Below, in pieces: positions 35,494 through 44,567 of a stretch of 64,000 bases of DNA. The DNA lies in NCBI RefSeq assembly GCF_963677065.1, contig NZ_OY781872.1:1917419-1981418 (forward strand), read 5' to 3'. The translations under genes were made by a program, and so were the position numbers. The DNA is from an uncultured Methanoregula sp. Lineage in GTDB: Archaea; Halobacteriota; Methanomicrobia; Methanomicrobiales; Methanospirillaceae. The notes under the pieces are model-generated. The model saw nothing but the letters and a program-made list of their open reading frames with translations. It was not told the origin of the DNA and searched no databases. The stretch's first letter is position 1. Each line of letters starts with the position of its first letter.

Positions 35494-36300
35494 TCACCCG
35501 GTCTTATTGCCCTGTGCTCTCTGTGGCACCGGGGAGATTTTTCCTATCCTGACCGGCTGCTCCTCCGCCTCTTCTTTTGCCTCCTTTGCGGCCGGGATAT
35601 AGAAGGCGTTCCGTTCCAGCTTGTTCCGGTCCATCGATGGATACCGCTTCATTGCTGCGGAGAGATTCGTAAACACCTCAAGGGCATTGTTTCCGGTCCG
35701 GTTCCTGCTCATGATCGTTCTGAGTTCATCCCGTGAAAAAACGGAATCTATGGCATCGAGATCTTTTGCATTGATATCGCAGAGGCCGAAGATGGAGAAG
35801 ATGAGGGGCAGGCCCCGGCGGTCATACACCCGGGAGAGCAGATGTTTGCCCGCCCTCCTGATGAGTATTGGTCTCACTTTCTTGTCGCAGGCCTCGATAA
35901 GCAGCTGGATCCCCGTGATGCCTTTATACTCAACGCCGGCGAGATCCTCCAGATCCGCTATCATGATGAGAGCAGCCCTCTCCATCTTCCCGCCGCTTGT
36001 TATCACGTCAATGACGAATGCGCCTCCGCTTGCGCAGTCCGCTTTGATGAATTCCCGCAGCATGTTCTCATGGTCGTCCCTGAACCTGCAGCCCTCCTGC
36101 TGCATCTCGTCCATCAGCTCCTCGGGAGAGAGGAATATTGAGGCGAACAGTCTTCCCCATGCATCCGAGAGCAGGCTGTACGGTGAGGGTTTCACACCGG
36201 TCTTCAGGCAGGTCTCGAAGAGGCCGAACAGTTCTGCGGATCCACATCTCTCTATCTTTGATACGTGGGCGTGGGGCAGGGGCGTCCGGAGCATCTTCAT
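35494..36300 (-). CDS. Uncharacterised protein
   Basis: A 268-residue protein from the ATG at 36300 (an alternative start at 36348 adds 16 residues). A TATA-like CATCATATAC sits about 28 bp before 36300, consistent with a leaderless message. There is no signal peptide or membrane helix. The middle repeats a pattern ending in ITGIQLLIEACDKK and YDRRGLPLIFSIFGL, and a later MSRNRTGNNALEVFTNL resembles the last unit of an ankyrin-type solenoid, but I do not recognise a known family. The C-terminus is charged (AAKEAKEEAEEQP). It lies beside the response regulator and receptor genes, so a signalling partner role is possible. Confidence 0.7.
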   Translation of the reverse strand: MKMLRTPLPHAHVSKIERCGSAELFGLFETCLKTGVKPSPYSLLSDAWGRLFASIFLSPEELMDEMQQEGCRFRDDHENMLREFIKADCASGGAFVIDVITSGGKMERAALIMIADLEDLAGVEYKGITGIQLLIEACDKKVRPILIRRAGKHLLSRVYDRRGLPLIFSIFGLCDINAKDLDAIDSVFSRDELRTIMSRNRTGNNALEVFTNLSAAMKRYPSMDRNKLERNAFYIPAAKEAKEEAEEQPVRIGKISPVPQRAQGNKTG

Positions 36301-36404
36301 TGTCAGGAGGAATAGATTTTTCTTGTATATGATGATTGCTACCTGCATCTCTGTTAATGGAGGCGGTTTTGCGTTTTTTGGCAGGATTGCTGAAAAAATC
36401 CTTC

Positions 36405-36465
36405 GGGGGTCTCAAAACCCCCATACGGTCCTCTTTTCAGACTGGCTTACGCCCGGAGAACCTCC
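36405..36465. repeat. Hairpin and short element shared with 40940-40973
   Basis: GGGGGTCTCAAAACCCCC forms a perfect hairpin at about 36406-36423, followed by ATACGG and, 30 bp on, CGCCCGGAGAACC. Both pieces recur at 40940-40973 (GGGGGTCTCCAAAACCCC and the reverse complement GGTTCTCCGGGCG). It lies in the gap between the unknown gene and the response regulator. Confidence 0.6.
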
Positions 36466-36537
36466 CTGTGGGATGGCCTAAATATGGTGACATGCCCCTG
36501 GCCTGACCCGCCTGGATCCGTCAAACTCATCTGCAGT

Positions 36538-37452
36538 TCAGGCTCTTTTTGCATCCAGCATCTCAAGGGCAAAACAGATGTCGGCAACCAGGTCTTCCAG
36601 CAAATGGGTTTCTTCGTCATTGAAAAAATCCTTCTCCCCGGAGTAAAACCGTACTGCTCCCAGCATTTTTTTATCACAGTGCAGGGGAATGCTTGCGGAA
36701 GAACGGTAGCCCCGTTTTGCGGCTTCATCGCGGCAGTGAGCCATCCGTGGATCGGAATCAATATCATTGCTGATTATTGTCCGGCCTTCCCGGATGGCGG
36801 TTCCGGTCAGCCCCATACTGCAGGGTATGTTGTCGACGCTGATCGAGAGCGTATTCAGGTATCCGTCAACGTACCCGCAGGCAGCAACGGGGTTGACCGT
36901 CCGGGTCTTCATGTCGATCATCCCGATCCAGGCCATGAGGAATTTTCCTTCTTCAACGGCAATCCTGCAGGTTTCGTTGAGAAGGGCTTCCCGGTTGCGG
37001 ATCCGGACAACGGCACGGTTGGTGCTGGACAACACGGCATTCAGCCGGTTCAGGTGAAGGATCGTGTCGTGGGTACGTTTCCTTTCTACCGCCCGCTCGA
37101 TGTTATGTTTCAGCTCGGCAAACTGGGACTTTGGATCTCCACCTTTCTGGAGGTAATGATCCGCCCCGTTGTTCAGCGCCTCGATCACGATCTCCTCCCT
37201 TCCTTTCCCGGTAAAAATGATGAACGGGAGATGCGGGTATTGCTCCCTCACGGCTTTGAGGAACTGGATCCCGTCCATTTCCGGCATCTGGTAATCGGAG
37301 ATAACCGCATCGTAGTTGTTTGTCTGGATCTTTTCCAGAGCTTCTGCTGTCGACGAGAGAATCTCGACCTGGAAGGCACCCGACTGCTCAAGAAAAAGTT
37401 TTCCCACATCAAGGAGCAGCGGGTCATCATCAACGTACAAGACCGAAAGCAT
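36538..37452 (-). CDS. Response regulator with receiver and GAF domains
   Basis: A 304-residue protein. Residues 1-120 form a receiver: acidic pair in YVDDDPLLLD, phospho-acceptor Asp53 in ISDYQMPEMDG, the Thr in FTGKG and the Lys in YLQKGG. Residues about 145-300 form a GAF sensor (LSSTNRAVVRIRN, CRIAVEEGKFLMAWIGMID, SIPLHCDKKMLGAVRFYSG). There is no kinase, DNA-binding or enzymatic output domain. It may pass phospho-signals by protein contact, as is common in methanogens. It lies 170 bp downstream of the chemoreceptor gene on the same strand, but no kinase or CheA is nearby. Confidence 0.88.
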   Translation of the reverse strand: MLSVLYVDDDPLLLDVGKLFLEQSGAFQVEILSSTAEALEKIQTNNYDAVISDYQMPEMDGIQFLKAVREQYPHLPFIIFTGKGREEIVIEALNNGADHYLQKGGDPKSQFAELKHNIERAVERKRTHDTILHLNRLNAVLSSTNRAVVRIRNREALLNETCRIAVEEGKFLMAWIGMIDMKTRTVNPVAACGYVDGYLNTLSISVDNIPCSMGLTGTAIREGRTIISNDIDSDPRMAHCRDEAAKRGYRSSASIPLHCDKKMLGAVRFYSGEKDFFNDEETHLLEDLVADICFALEMLDAKRA

Positions 37453-37622
37453 AGGGTATCATTCCAAGAGAGCGGGATACATCAATTCATATCTCGGTCT
37501 GTGGTTACCGGCAAAACCACGATCCGGAATCCGATCAATTCCCCCGCCAGGCAGCAAGCCGCCCGGGGATATGCCTGCCGGTGCGTAAGCCGTGTGGTCC
37601 CCGTCCTGCAGGATTCGATTGT

Positions 37623-40409
37623 TCATACCCGGAACCTCTGGTTTGCCCCAAGAGCTGACAGGGCAATACTATTGACCTGCTCAACCATGCGGGATATGTC
37701 GCCGACAGCATCAGATAATTTTCCGGTGGATGATGCAGATTCTTCGGCTTCGGAGGCCGTTGCCCGTATCAGTTCTGTAATCTCGTTTACGCTTCCGGTA
37801 ATCCTGCTCGTGGTTGAAGCCTGATCCCCGGTGGCCGCTGCTACTTCTTTTGCGCTCGATGCGACTTTTTCTATATCGGCAGCAATCCGGGTGAATGAAT
37901 GCAGGGTCTCGGAGACTGCGGATGAGCCCCGCTGAACCACGGTCTGGGTCTCCCTCATTGCATAAGCAGCGTTAGCTGCTTCTCCTTTGAGGTTCTCAAT
38001 CATCCCCTCGATCTGCTCTGCGGACCGTTTTGATTCCTGGGCAAGGTTTTTGACTTCGGCGGCAACCACCGCAAACCCGCGCCCGGCATCACCGGCCCGG
38101 GCAGCTTCGATCGCTGCATTCAGGGCCAGGAGGTTTGTCTGGTTTGCGATGTCCCGGATGAGTTCGACAATTTTTGAGATGTCTGCCATTTTGTGATCGA
38201 TTGTCAAGACAATCCCGGATGTCTTCTGGGTAGACTGGGCGATCTCCTCCATGTTCTGTTCTGCACCCCCGGCCAGGCGTGCCCCTTCCCTGGAGAGTTC
38301 GGTTGCCTGCCGTGAGAGGGACGAGACCTGTTCCATGCTGGCTGTGATCTCCTCGACCGATGCACTGAGATCTCCTACCTCGTGGAGGATCTGTTCGATG
38401 CCGTTCGAGACTTTCCCGGCATTGGTGCTGACCAGCTGAGAATTCCGTGCAATGCTCCCGATTCCTCCTGAAGCCACCTGGATGCTCCGGACCGTTGTAC
38501 CGGCAGAGGATGTCAGGGTTTCCATCTCCGTGTTCACTCTTTGGATATTTTTACGGAGGCTGTCGATGATTCCCTGGACTGCATCCCGCATCTTGATGAG
38601 CTGGTCATGGGTGGCCCGGGTGTGTTCGTTTGGCGGGTTCAGATCGTACCGGAGCGTGAGGTCGCCTTCTCCCATCCTTGCATACACTGCCGAAAGACCT
38701 GCCACTTCCTGCTCCATGTAGTGCCGGACTTCCATGATCTCATGGTACCGCGTATCGAGTTCCTGTTCGCTTACCTTCCGGTCCAGATAGGTCTTGAGCA
38801 TCTCGGCCAGTGAATTGATCAGGTTCCGTTCCTCTGCCAGGAACGGCCCTTCAGCCTCGGATGGTTTCTCCTCGAGATAGACGATATCCAGGATTCCGCG
38901 TTTTCCTCCTTTTACGAGAAATTCAGCGGACTGTTTCCACTCGGTATTCACAAAGTTTGGCGTTGTTACCACGATATCCCCAAACAGTATCCGTGCTGCA
39001 CAGACCTCGGGGTACTGCCACCCGGGGGGGATGAGCTGGACTATCTTGTCGAGGATCTGCTCCCATTTTTTTGAATCGTCCTGGATCAGTTTTGCGGTGG
39101 CATAGAAGAGCGTCTGTTCCTTGACACGTTCGCCATAATCATGGAGCAGTTTTTCCTGCTCGTGGTACCGGGTATCGAGTTCCTGCTCGCTTATCTTCCG
39201 GTCCAGGTAGGTCTTGAGCATCTCAGCCAGAGAATTGATCAGGTTCCGTTCTTCAGCCAGGAACGGCCCTTCCGCTTCGAACGGTTTTTCCACAAGATAG
39301 ACGATATCCAGAATTCCGCGTTTTTTGCCTTTTACGAGAAATTCAGCTGACTGTTTCCACCGGGTATCGACATAATTCGGCGTGGTCACCACGATATCCT
39401 CAAACTGAATCCGTGCGGCACAGACCTCGGGGTACTGCCACCCGGGGGGGATGAGCTGGACTATCGTGTCGAGGATCTGCTCCCATTTTTTTGAATCGTC
39501 CTGGATCAACTTTGCGGTAGCATAGAAGAGTGTCTGCTCTTTTACGCGCTCGCCATAATCATGGAGCAGTTTTTCCTGCTCATGGTATTTTTTCTGCAGG
39601 TCCCGCTCGCTTATTTTCCGGTCCAGGTAAGTCTTGAGCATCTCAGCCAGAGAATTGATCAGGTTCCGCTCCTCTGCCAGGAACGGCCCTTCTGCTTCGA
39701 ATGGTTTTTCAGCCAGGTACACGACTTCGATGATCCCCCGGCTCCCGTCCCGTGTGATGAATTCTGCCTGTTGTTTCCAGGGAACGTTCCGGTACCCGGA
39801 TGACCGAACATCAATTTCCGGAAACGTGATGCGGGCTTCGCAGATCTCGGGATACTGCCACCCGGGCGGTATGAGCCGGACAATCTTCTGGAGGATTGCA
39901 GACGGAGTATCCGAGTCGTCCTGGATCAGTTTTGCGGTAGCATAGAAGAGTGTCTGCTCTTTGACCCGTTCGCCATAATCGTGCTGCAGTTTTGCATGGG
40001 CTCCTGCCTGAGCTTCTGCATTCCTCACTTCAGGGGTAACATCCCGAAGTACCAGGAGCAATCCGCATGGAGAGCCGGGGGTTTTCGGAAACGGGATACC
40101 CTGCTCTTCCAGGATATATGTTCCTGTGCGGAAGCGCAGCGAGATCCTGGCAAAGCTGCACTGCATCTCTCCAATCGCTGACTCCAGCCGGTCCCCGGTC
40201 CTGGAAACGAACGGGAGATCCGTGTACTTCATCCGGAAGACTGAGTCACTGTCAATTCCGCTCATCCGGGCAAATGCAGCATTTGCGCGAACTATGCGTA
40301 ACTCTTCGTCAACGATCAGCGTAGGCCGGGAGTTTTTTTCACAGATATCATCGAGCTGGCCCGGATTCTGTGACTGATTCAGGAACGGTCCTGTATCGCG
40401 TTTTTCCAT
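37623..40409 (-). CDS. Soluble chemoreceptor with PAS and three tandem sensor repeats
   Basis: A 928-residue methyl-accepting-type protein with no transmembrane segment. A PAS domain (about 25-125; [17 protein letters not shown]) is followed by three near-identical 140-residue units, each beginning [20 protein letters not shown] and containing IPPGWQYPE and [20 protein letters not shown], a GAF-like domain found in methanogen and bacterial sensors. A HAMP-like linker ([11 protein letters not shown]) and a signalling coiled coil with the tip [20 protein letters not shown] and [15 protein letters not shown] complete it. It senses something in the cytoplasm and would act on CheA. The DNA repeats have an exact 420-bp period. 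Confidence 0.92.
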   Translation of the reverse strand: MEKRDTGPFLNQSQNPGQLDDICEKNSRPTLIVDEELRIVRANAAFARMSGIDSDSVFRMKYTDLPFVSRTGDRLESAIGEMQCSFARISLRFRTGTYILEEQGIPFPKTPGSPCGLLLVLRDVTPEVRNAEAQAGAHAKLQHDYGERVKEQTLFYATAKLIQDDSDTPSAILQKIVRLIPPGWQYPEICEARITFPEIDVRSSGYRNVPWKQQAEFITRDGSRGIIEVVYLAEKPFEAEGPFLAEERNLINSLAEMLKTYLDRKISERDLQKKYHEQEKLLHDYGERVKEQTLFYATAKLIQDDSKKWEQILDTIVQLIPPGWQYPEVCAARIQFEDIVVTTPNYVDTRWKQSAEFLVKGKKRGILDIVYLVEKPFEAEGPFLAEERNLINSLAEMLKTYLDRKISEQELDTRYHEQEKLLHDYGERVKEQTLFYATAKLIQDDSKKWEQILDKIVQLIPPGWQYPEVCAARILFGDIVVTTPNFVNTEWKQSAEFLVKGGKRGILDIVYLEEKPSEAEGPFLAEERNLINSLAEMLKTYLDRKVSEQELDTRYHEIMEVRHYMEQEVAGLSAVYARMGEGDLTLRYDLNPPNEHTRATHDQLIKMRDAVQGIIDSLRKNIQRVNTEMETLTSSAGTTVRSIQVASGGIGSIARNSQLVSTNAGKVSNGIEQILHEVGDLSASVEEITASMEQVSSLSRQATELSREGARLAGGAEQNMEEIAQSTQKTSGIVLTIDHKMADISKIVELIRDIANQTNLLALNAAIEAARAGDAGRGFAVVAAEVKNLAQESKRSAEQIEGMIENLKGEAANAAYAMRETQTVVQRGSSAVSETLHSFTRIAADIEKVASSAKEVAAATGDQASTTSRITGSVNEITELIRATASEAEESASSTGKLSDAVGDISRMVEQVNSIALSALGANQRFRV
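38725..39984 (-). repeat. Three tandem 420-bp coding repeats
   Basis: The same DNA segment (for example CGCCATAATCATGGAGCAG at 39131, at 39551, and a variant at 39971) recurs at exact steps of 420 bp within the chemoreceptor gene. Units two and three are closest in sequence; the first differs most. The period keeps the reading frame (140 codons). Confidence 0.9.
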
Positions 40410-40865
40410 GTTTTATCACGACGGTAATGGTTGCAGGATAACGTTGCCTGCATGCGTTTTCATGTGCCGCTCCCAAGGCTGCGCAAGGGCGTAGAACGGC
40501 CGAAATTTCTGGTTTTGGTGGAAGTAAACTTCTACCTTTTTATTAATAAATGCTGCGTTTTTAATCCGGGTCGAAATATTGGAATTTTTATAATTTAAAC
40601 AATAATTTTACGCTGAATTGAACTGCGGGGGGGTTCGATCCACGGATGGGTGTTGCCCGGTTATTTCCTGATGTTTTTTCTGAACCGGGAGAGGCCCGCG
40701 AACCCCAGGAAAAACCCGGGACATACCCTCCCGCCATACCGGTTCTTCGTCGGAGATCTTTCCCCCATGCAGGGTCCTGCTGCACAATACCAGCACTAAT
40801 TCGCAAAAAACCAGCACTGTTTCCCCCAGATTTGCCTTTTTTCACGTCGGAGATGAACAGCCGCA
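40410..40865. other. Gene-free stretch upstream of the chemoreceptor gene
   Basis: No convincing gene. An AT-rich part (about 40510-40620) holds TATA-like tracts such as TTTTTATTAATAAA and could carry the chemoreceptor promoter, which would read to the left. A direct repeat with the core GCAAAAAACCAGCACT is visible near 40802-40818, preceded by a shorter CAGCACTAATTCGC copy. Confidence 0.5.
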
Positions 40866-40879
40866 TTTAGCCGCTTTTG

Positions 40880-41011
40880 GATGGGCGATCGTTTTTTGGA
40901 TCAACCCTGTGTAGCGGAAAACGAAATGAAGGCCTGTTTTGGGGGTCTCCAAAACCCCATAGCCGGTTCTCCGGGCGATCAGGAGTCCGGATAAATATCC
41001 GATCGCCCATC
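40880..41011. ncRNA. Strongly structured intergenic element (possible RNA)
   Basis: A perfect 12-bp inverted repeat, GATGGGCGATCG (40880-40891) and CGATCGCCCATC (41000-41011), encloses a GGGG/CCCC hairpin (about 40941-40957) and a GGATAAATATCC hairpin near 40989-41000. The overall fold resembles a multi-branched RNA or a mobile-element-like palindrome. Reading frames across it on both strands (40867-41355 and 40877-41308) lack recognisable domains or ribosome-binding sites, so I treat it as noncoding. No known RNA family is recognised. 41012-41340 downstream is AT-rich and shows nothing further except a CGCCAAAAAACGC block near 41108. Confidence 0.4.
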
Positions 41012-41340
41012 AAAAAGGCAATAAAAAGACATTTTTTTGGGCCTGAATTGTCCTTCATATCGGGAAAAAACGATGATTTAAGCATATTTTTAAAACCGTG
41101 TCCTGTAATTCGCCAAAAAACGCGACCCTCCCAAAAACCCGTTTTTAATTCGGGCTCCGATTGGCAATCCGGGCGTTTTAATGGGGAATTTATTCTATGC
41201 TCTGCGGGGTCGTGGGAAGTGGTGCTAGCCCGGGTCGGGGGAATGCGTGTGCAGTTACTCCCGTTTTGTGACAAAATATCCGCGAACGGCTTCTTCCTGA
41301 CAGGGTAGTTTCTTTCTCCGATACCCACTCCCAGAGAAGT

Positions 41341-41740
41341 GCCGGGCATTTGCATGGAAGAACCGGCTCGCTACCCGAATCCGGGGAGGGGGGTGAGGGG
41401 GTACCCCCCTCGCCCGGATCAGAGCGGGTGGGGGGTCCACCCCCCCACGTACTGACGAAAATCCCGCAACCAACTCATTTCTGGGAAGCCCTCATGCCTC
41501 ACCATGACCGGTGAAGATTCCACGCGAAGCGCCGGGCATTTGCATTGAAGAACCGGCTCGTTACCCGAATCTGGGAAGGGGGGGTGAGGGGGTACCCCCC
41601 TCGACCTCATTTTTGAAAAGGGGGTGACCCCCCCTCACCCGGATCAAAGCGGGTGGGGGGCAGGGGGGGTTGTGAGTGCGGGCTGGGACCGCTGGTGCGG
41701 CTGATTGTTGTGAAGTAAGGGGGTACCCCATCCCCCATTC
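41341..41740. repeat. Direct repeats with G-run/C-run palindromes
   Basis: A block of about 73 bp starting GCCGGGCATTTGCAT occurs at 41341 and again at 41531 (190 bp apart) with few differences. Each ends in the palindrome GAGGGGGTACCCCCCTC. Further G/C-run hairpins occur near 41429-41449 (GTGGGGGG...CCCCCCAC) and 41619-41633 (GGGGGTGACCCCCC), with a partial one near 41720. CCCGGATCARAGCGGGTGGGG also recurs (41414 and 41638). Noncoding. The stretch ends 40 bp before the lipoprotein gene. Confidence 0.85.
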
Positions 41741-41781
41741 CCTTTTTCTCTCCCAACAACCAATCCTCCGGTGATACCCCC

Positions 41782-42705
41782 ATGATCCGGTACAGCCTCC
41801 CCAGCATACTGATAATCCTCCTCCTCACCGCAGGCTGCACAACTCCCCTCACCCCGGCCAATGCAACAACGAACACAACAGCCGGCACCCTCCAGGCTCC
41901 CCCGCAGTCTTCTGCTCTGTACAAGATCACGGTTGCCCAGCCTGACGCTTACTCGCGGTTCATCCGCATGGATACCGATGTCTACAATATCGGAGAGGTT
42001 GTCGAGTTTGTGGTCGTCAACAGCGGCACTTCGGACCTGAAGAGCCAAAATGACAATCCCGGGTTCTCGGTGATCTTCCAGACCGGCAGCGGCACCTGGG
42101 CAACGAAGATGGGAAATGAGAAACCCGCAGTCACCAACGCGAGCCGGCTCCGGCCCGGCGAATCCTCGAAAGTGTACCGTTTCCTCTCTGAAGGATGGGA
42201 AGCCGGACGGTACCGGATCGTCTCCGATTACGGTGTTGAGCGTGATTTCCTGATCCGGGCAAGCCCGTCCCCGACCCTCGTGCCATCCCCGGCCTGCCCG
42301 CCTGCCGCGAATGTCAGCTCCTGGATCACGATCGATACCATCCCGGATCACACCGCAAACGAGCAGTTCGTGATCGGCGGCACTACGAATATCGCTGCCG
42401 GTAAGGAACTGCGGTACCAGGTCTTTGCTCCCGGCACCGGCAATACGGTTGTCCCGCTCGGGGAGCCGGTTGCCCTCACGGTGACCGAAGGCTCCTGCGG
42501 GAACAACACCTGGTCGGTGAACGTGATGCTCCCCGAACCCAGCCTGTATCTGATCGGGATCACGGACGAGACTCAGAAAACATCTGCCATACGTCGTTTC
42601 ATGATCCTTCAGCCGGCCCACTCAGGTACCGGCACGAACCCGGCCCCTGCGGACCCGGTCCCCATCGGCACACCGCTACCGTCAACCCCCCGGGCACTGC
42701 CATGA
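41782..42705 (+). CDS. Secreted lipoprotein with BsuPI-like domain
   Basis: A 307-residue protein. The N-terminal signal ends in a lipobox (LLLTAGC, Cys18), followed by a Thr/Asn-rich stretch. Residues about 50-150 resemble BsuPI/intracellular-inhibitor-like beta domains (YNIGEVVEFVVVNSGTSDL, SRLRPGESSKVYRF), and 165-275 a DUF3821-like beta domain (IGGTTNIAAGKELRYQVF). The C-terminus is Pro-rich. It is presumably anchored outside the membrane, with unknown ligand. A GGTGAT Shine-Dalgarno lies 6 bp before the ATG. Its stop overlaps the Cas6b-like gene by 4 bp. Confidence 0.8.
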   Translation: MIRYSLPSILIILLLTAGCTTPLTPANATTNTTAGTLQAPPQSSALYKITVAQPDAYSRFIRMDTDVYNIGEVVEFVVVNSGTSDLKSQNDNPGFSVIFQTGSGTWATKMGNEKPAVTNASRLRPGESSKVYRFLSEGWEAGRYRIVSDYGVERDFLIRASPSPTLVPSPACPPAANVSSWITIDTIPDHTANEQFVIGGTTNIAAGKELRYQVFAPGTGNTVVPLGEPVALTVTEGSCGNNTWSVNVMLPEPSLYLIGITDETQKTSAIRRFMILQPAHSGTGTNPAPADPVPIGTPLPSTPRALP

Positions 42706-43388
42706 ACCTCCGCATCTTCACCCTCCAGCTCGAACCGGTGAACCCGATAGCGTTCTCCATCGAGAGTCTCCGCTCCTTCTTCAACAAGGAGTTGCTGGCA
42801 TACATCGCGCTCAGGAATGACCGCGAAGGATTCATCCACCGGTATCCCGCGGTCCAGTGCAAGCTGGTGAAGACGCAGCTCATGGCAGTCGGGATAGCTC
42901 AGGGAGCAGATTTCCTGCAACGGCTCGGAGATGGCCCGGCCATTGCAACCGGTCCGGACACCTGCAGGGTCACCGGCCGGGACCCGGCAGTGAGAAAAGA
43001 GCCGTTCGGGATCGCGGCCGAACCTGAAACTTACGAGTTCCAGACCGCATGGCTTGCGCTCAACCAGCAGAACGCCAAGAAGTTCTACGATCTCAAGGGC
43101 AAACCCGAACGGGATGCCTTCATGCAGAAAATTCTCCTCTCCCACCTTGCCACCCTTGCAAAATCGCTGGACTGTCCTCTTGCTTCCCCGATAACCTGCG
43201 AAACGAAAGTCCGGTTCAAACGGGAGCGGATCGACCGGGAGAACGTTATCGTCTTTTACGGCAAGTTCAGGACCAATCTTGCCATTCCGGACTACCTTGG
43301 GATCGGCCAGTCCCTCTCGCAGGGCTATGGCACGGTCCGCAGGCTGGAGCCGGAGATCCAGCTTGCCGGGACCGGGTCCGCTGATTAA
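42702..43388 (+). CDS. Cas6b-like protein (no CRISPR locus in window)
   Basis: A 228-residue protein whose C-terminus carries the Gly-rich LGIGQSLSQGYGTV (199-212), the hallmark of the Cas6 superfamily RNA-binding ferredoxin fold, and whose N-terminal half has HRYPAVQCK (46-54) and GIAQGA (64-69), matching Cas6b. In Cas6b as I recall it, the segment before HRYP reads LLHNH with the catalytic histidines; here it is YIALRND (34-40). The protein may therefore bind but not cut RNA. No CRISPR repeats or other cas genes are present in the window. It is translationally coupled to a lipoprotein gene. Identity as Cas6-like is fairly sure; function is open. Confidence 0.75.
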   Translation: MNLRIFTLQLEPVNPIAFSIESLRSFFNKELLAYIALRNDREGFIHRYPAVQCKLVKTQLMAVGIAQGADFLQRLGDGPAIATGPDTCRVTGRDPAVRKEPFGIAAEPETYEFQTAWLALNQQNAKKFYDLKGKPERDAFMQKILLSHLATLAKSLDCPLASPITCETKVRFKRERIDRENVIVFYGKFRTNLAIPDYLGIGQSLSQGYGTVRRLEPEIQLAGTGSAD

Positions 43389-43448
43389 TTGACGGTCTGC
43401 AGGGCCCGCCAGCTTTTTCCCCCGTCCCATAATACCTATGATCATCCC

Positions 43449-43930
43449 ATGATCACGCTCCGCGAACTCAAGGACGATGACATTGCAATCATCAAGGCGT
43501 GGCCCCCGTACCCGGCGGACTGCACGGAGCTCGACTATGCGCTCCGGAACGGTGGCTGGCTCGATGAGTACGCAGGAAAAGCGGGAACCGAGATCCTCGT
43601 TGCCATGGATGGCAAATCCATCGCAGGCTTCTCGGTGCTCGAGCGGGAGCCGGGCCGGCGGGCCGAGTTCCGGATCGCGGTCCACCCGGAGAAACTCGGG
43701 CAGGGCTTCGGGAAGACGATTGCGCTCCTCACCCTTGCCCGCGGTTTCTCCGATCCCGGCATTGATGTGATCCGGCTCATTGTCCGGAAGAGCAATCCCC
43801 GGGCGCAGCACCTGTACAGCTTCCTGAAGTTCAGGAGTACCGGGGAATGCACCGAGCAAGTCCAGGGAAGGAGGGTGGAATTCTACACAATGGAGATAGA
43901 CCGGGCAACGTTCCGGGAGGCGAAGAGATC

Positions 43931-43934
<4 letters not shown>
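43449..43934 (+). CDS. GNAT family N-acetyltransferase
   Basis: A 161-residue acetyltransferase from ATG 43449 (an upstream frame extension to 43389 lacks family similarity). The acetyl-CoA-binding motif is [19 protein letters not shown] (the Q/R-x-x-G-x-G/A loop), and the C-terminal strand pair [20 protein letters not shown] carries the usual N-x-x-A motif. The acceptor amine is unknown; GNAT enzymes acetylate small molecules, antibiotics or protein N-termini. It is coupled by an ATGA overlap to the cysteine hydrolase gene. Confidence 0.9.
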
Positions 43935-44476
<542 letters not shown>

Positions 44477-44567
44477 ATGTTCGGGCAGCTATGCTCCACT
44501 CATCTTTTCCTGCACTCCGACCCGGCCGGCAACCAATAAACCCTCCCGCACCCAAAAGATTGTATCA

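Noticed and set aside
40633..40650. Possible tRNA T-arm (GGGTTCGATCC)
   Set aside because: No matching acceptor stem, D-arm or anticodon arm can be built around it.
40867..41355. Overlapping 162- and 143-residue frames on the two strands
   Set aside because: They have no ribosome-binding site, no domain pattern and low-complexity composition; the DNA is better explained by inverted repeats.
42609..43859. 416-residue minus-strand frame
   Set aside because: It lies opposite the Cas6b-like and acetyltransferase genes, which have clear motifs; the frame is a GC-codon shadow.
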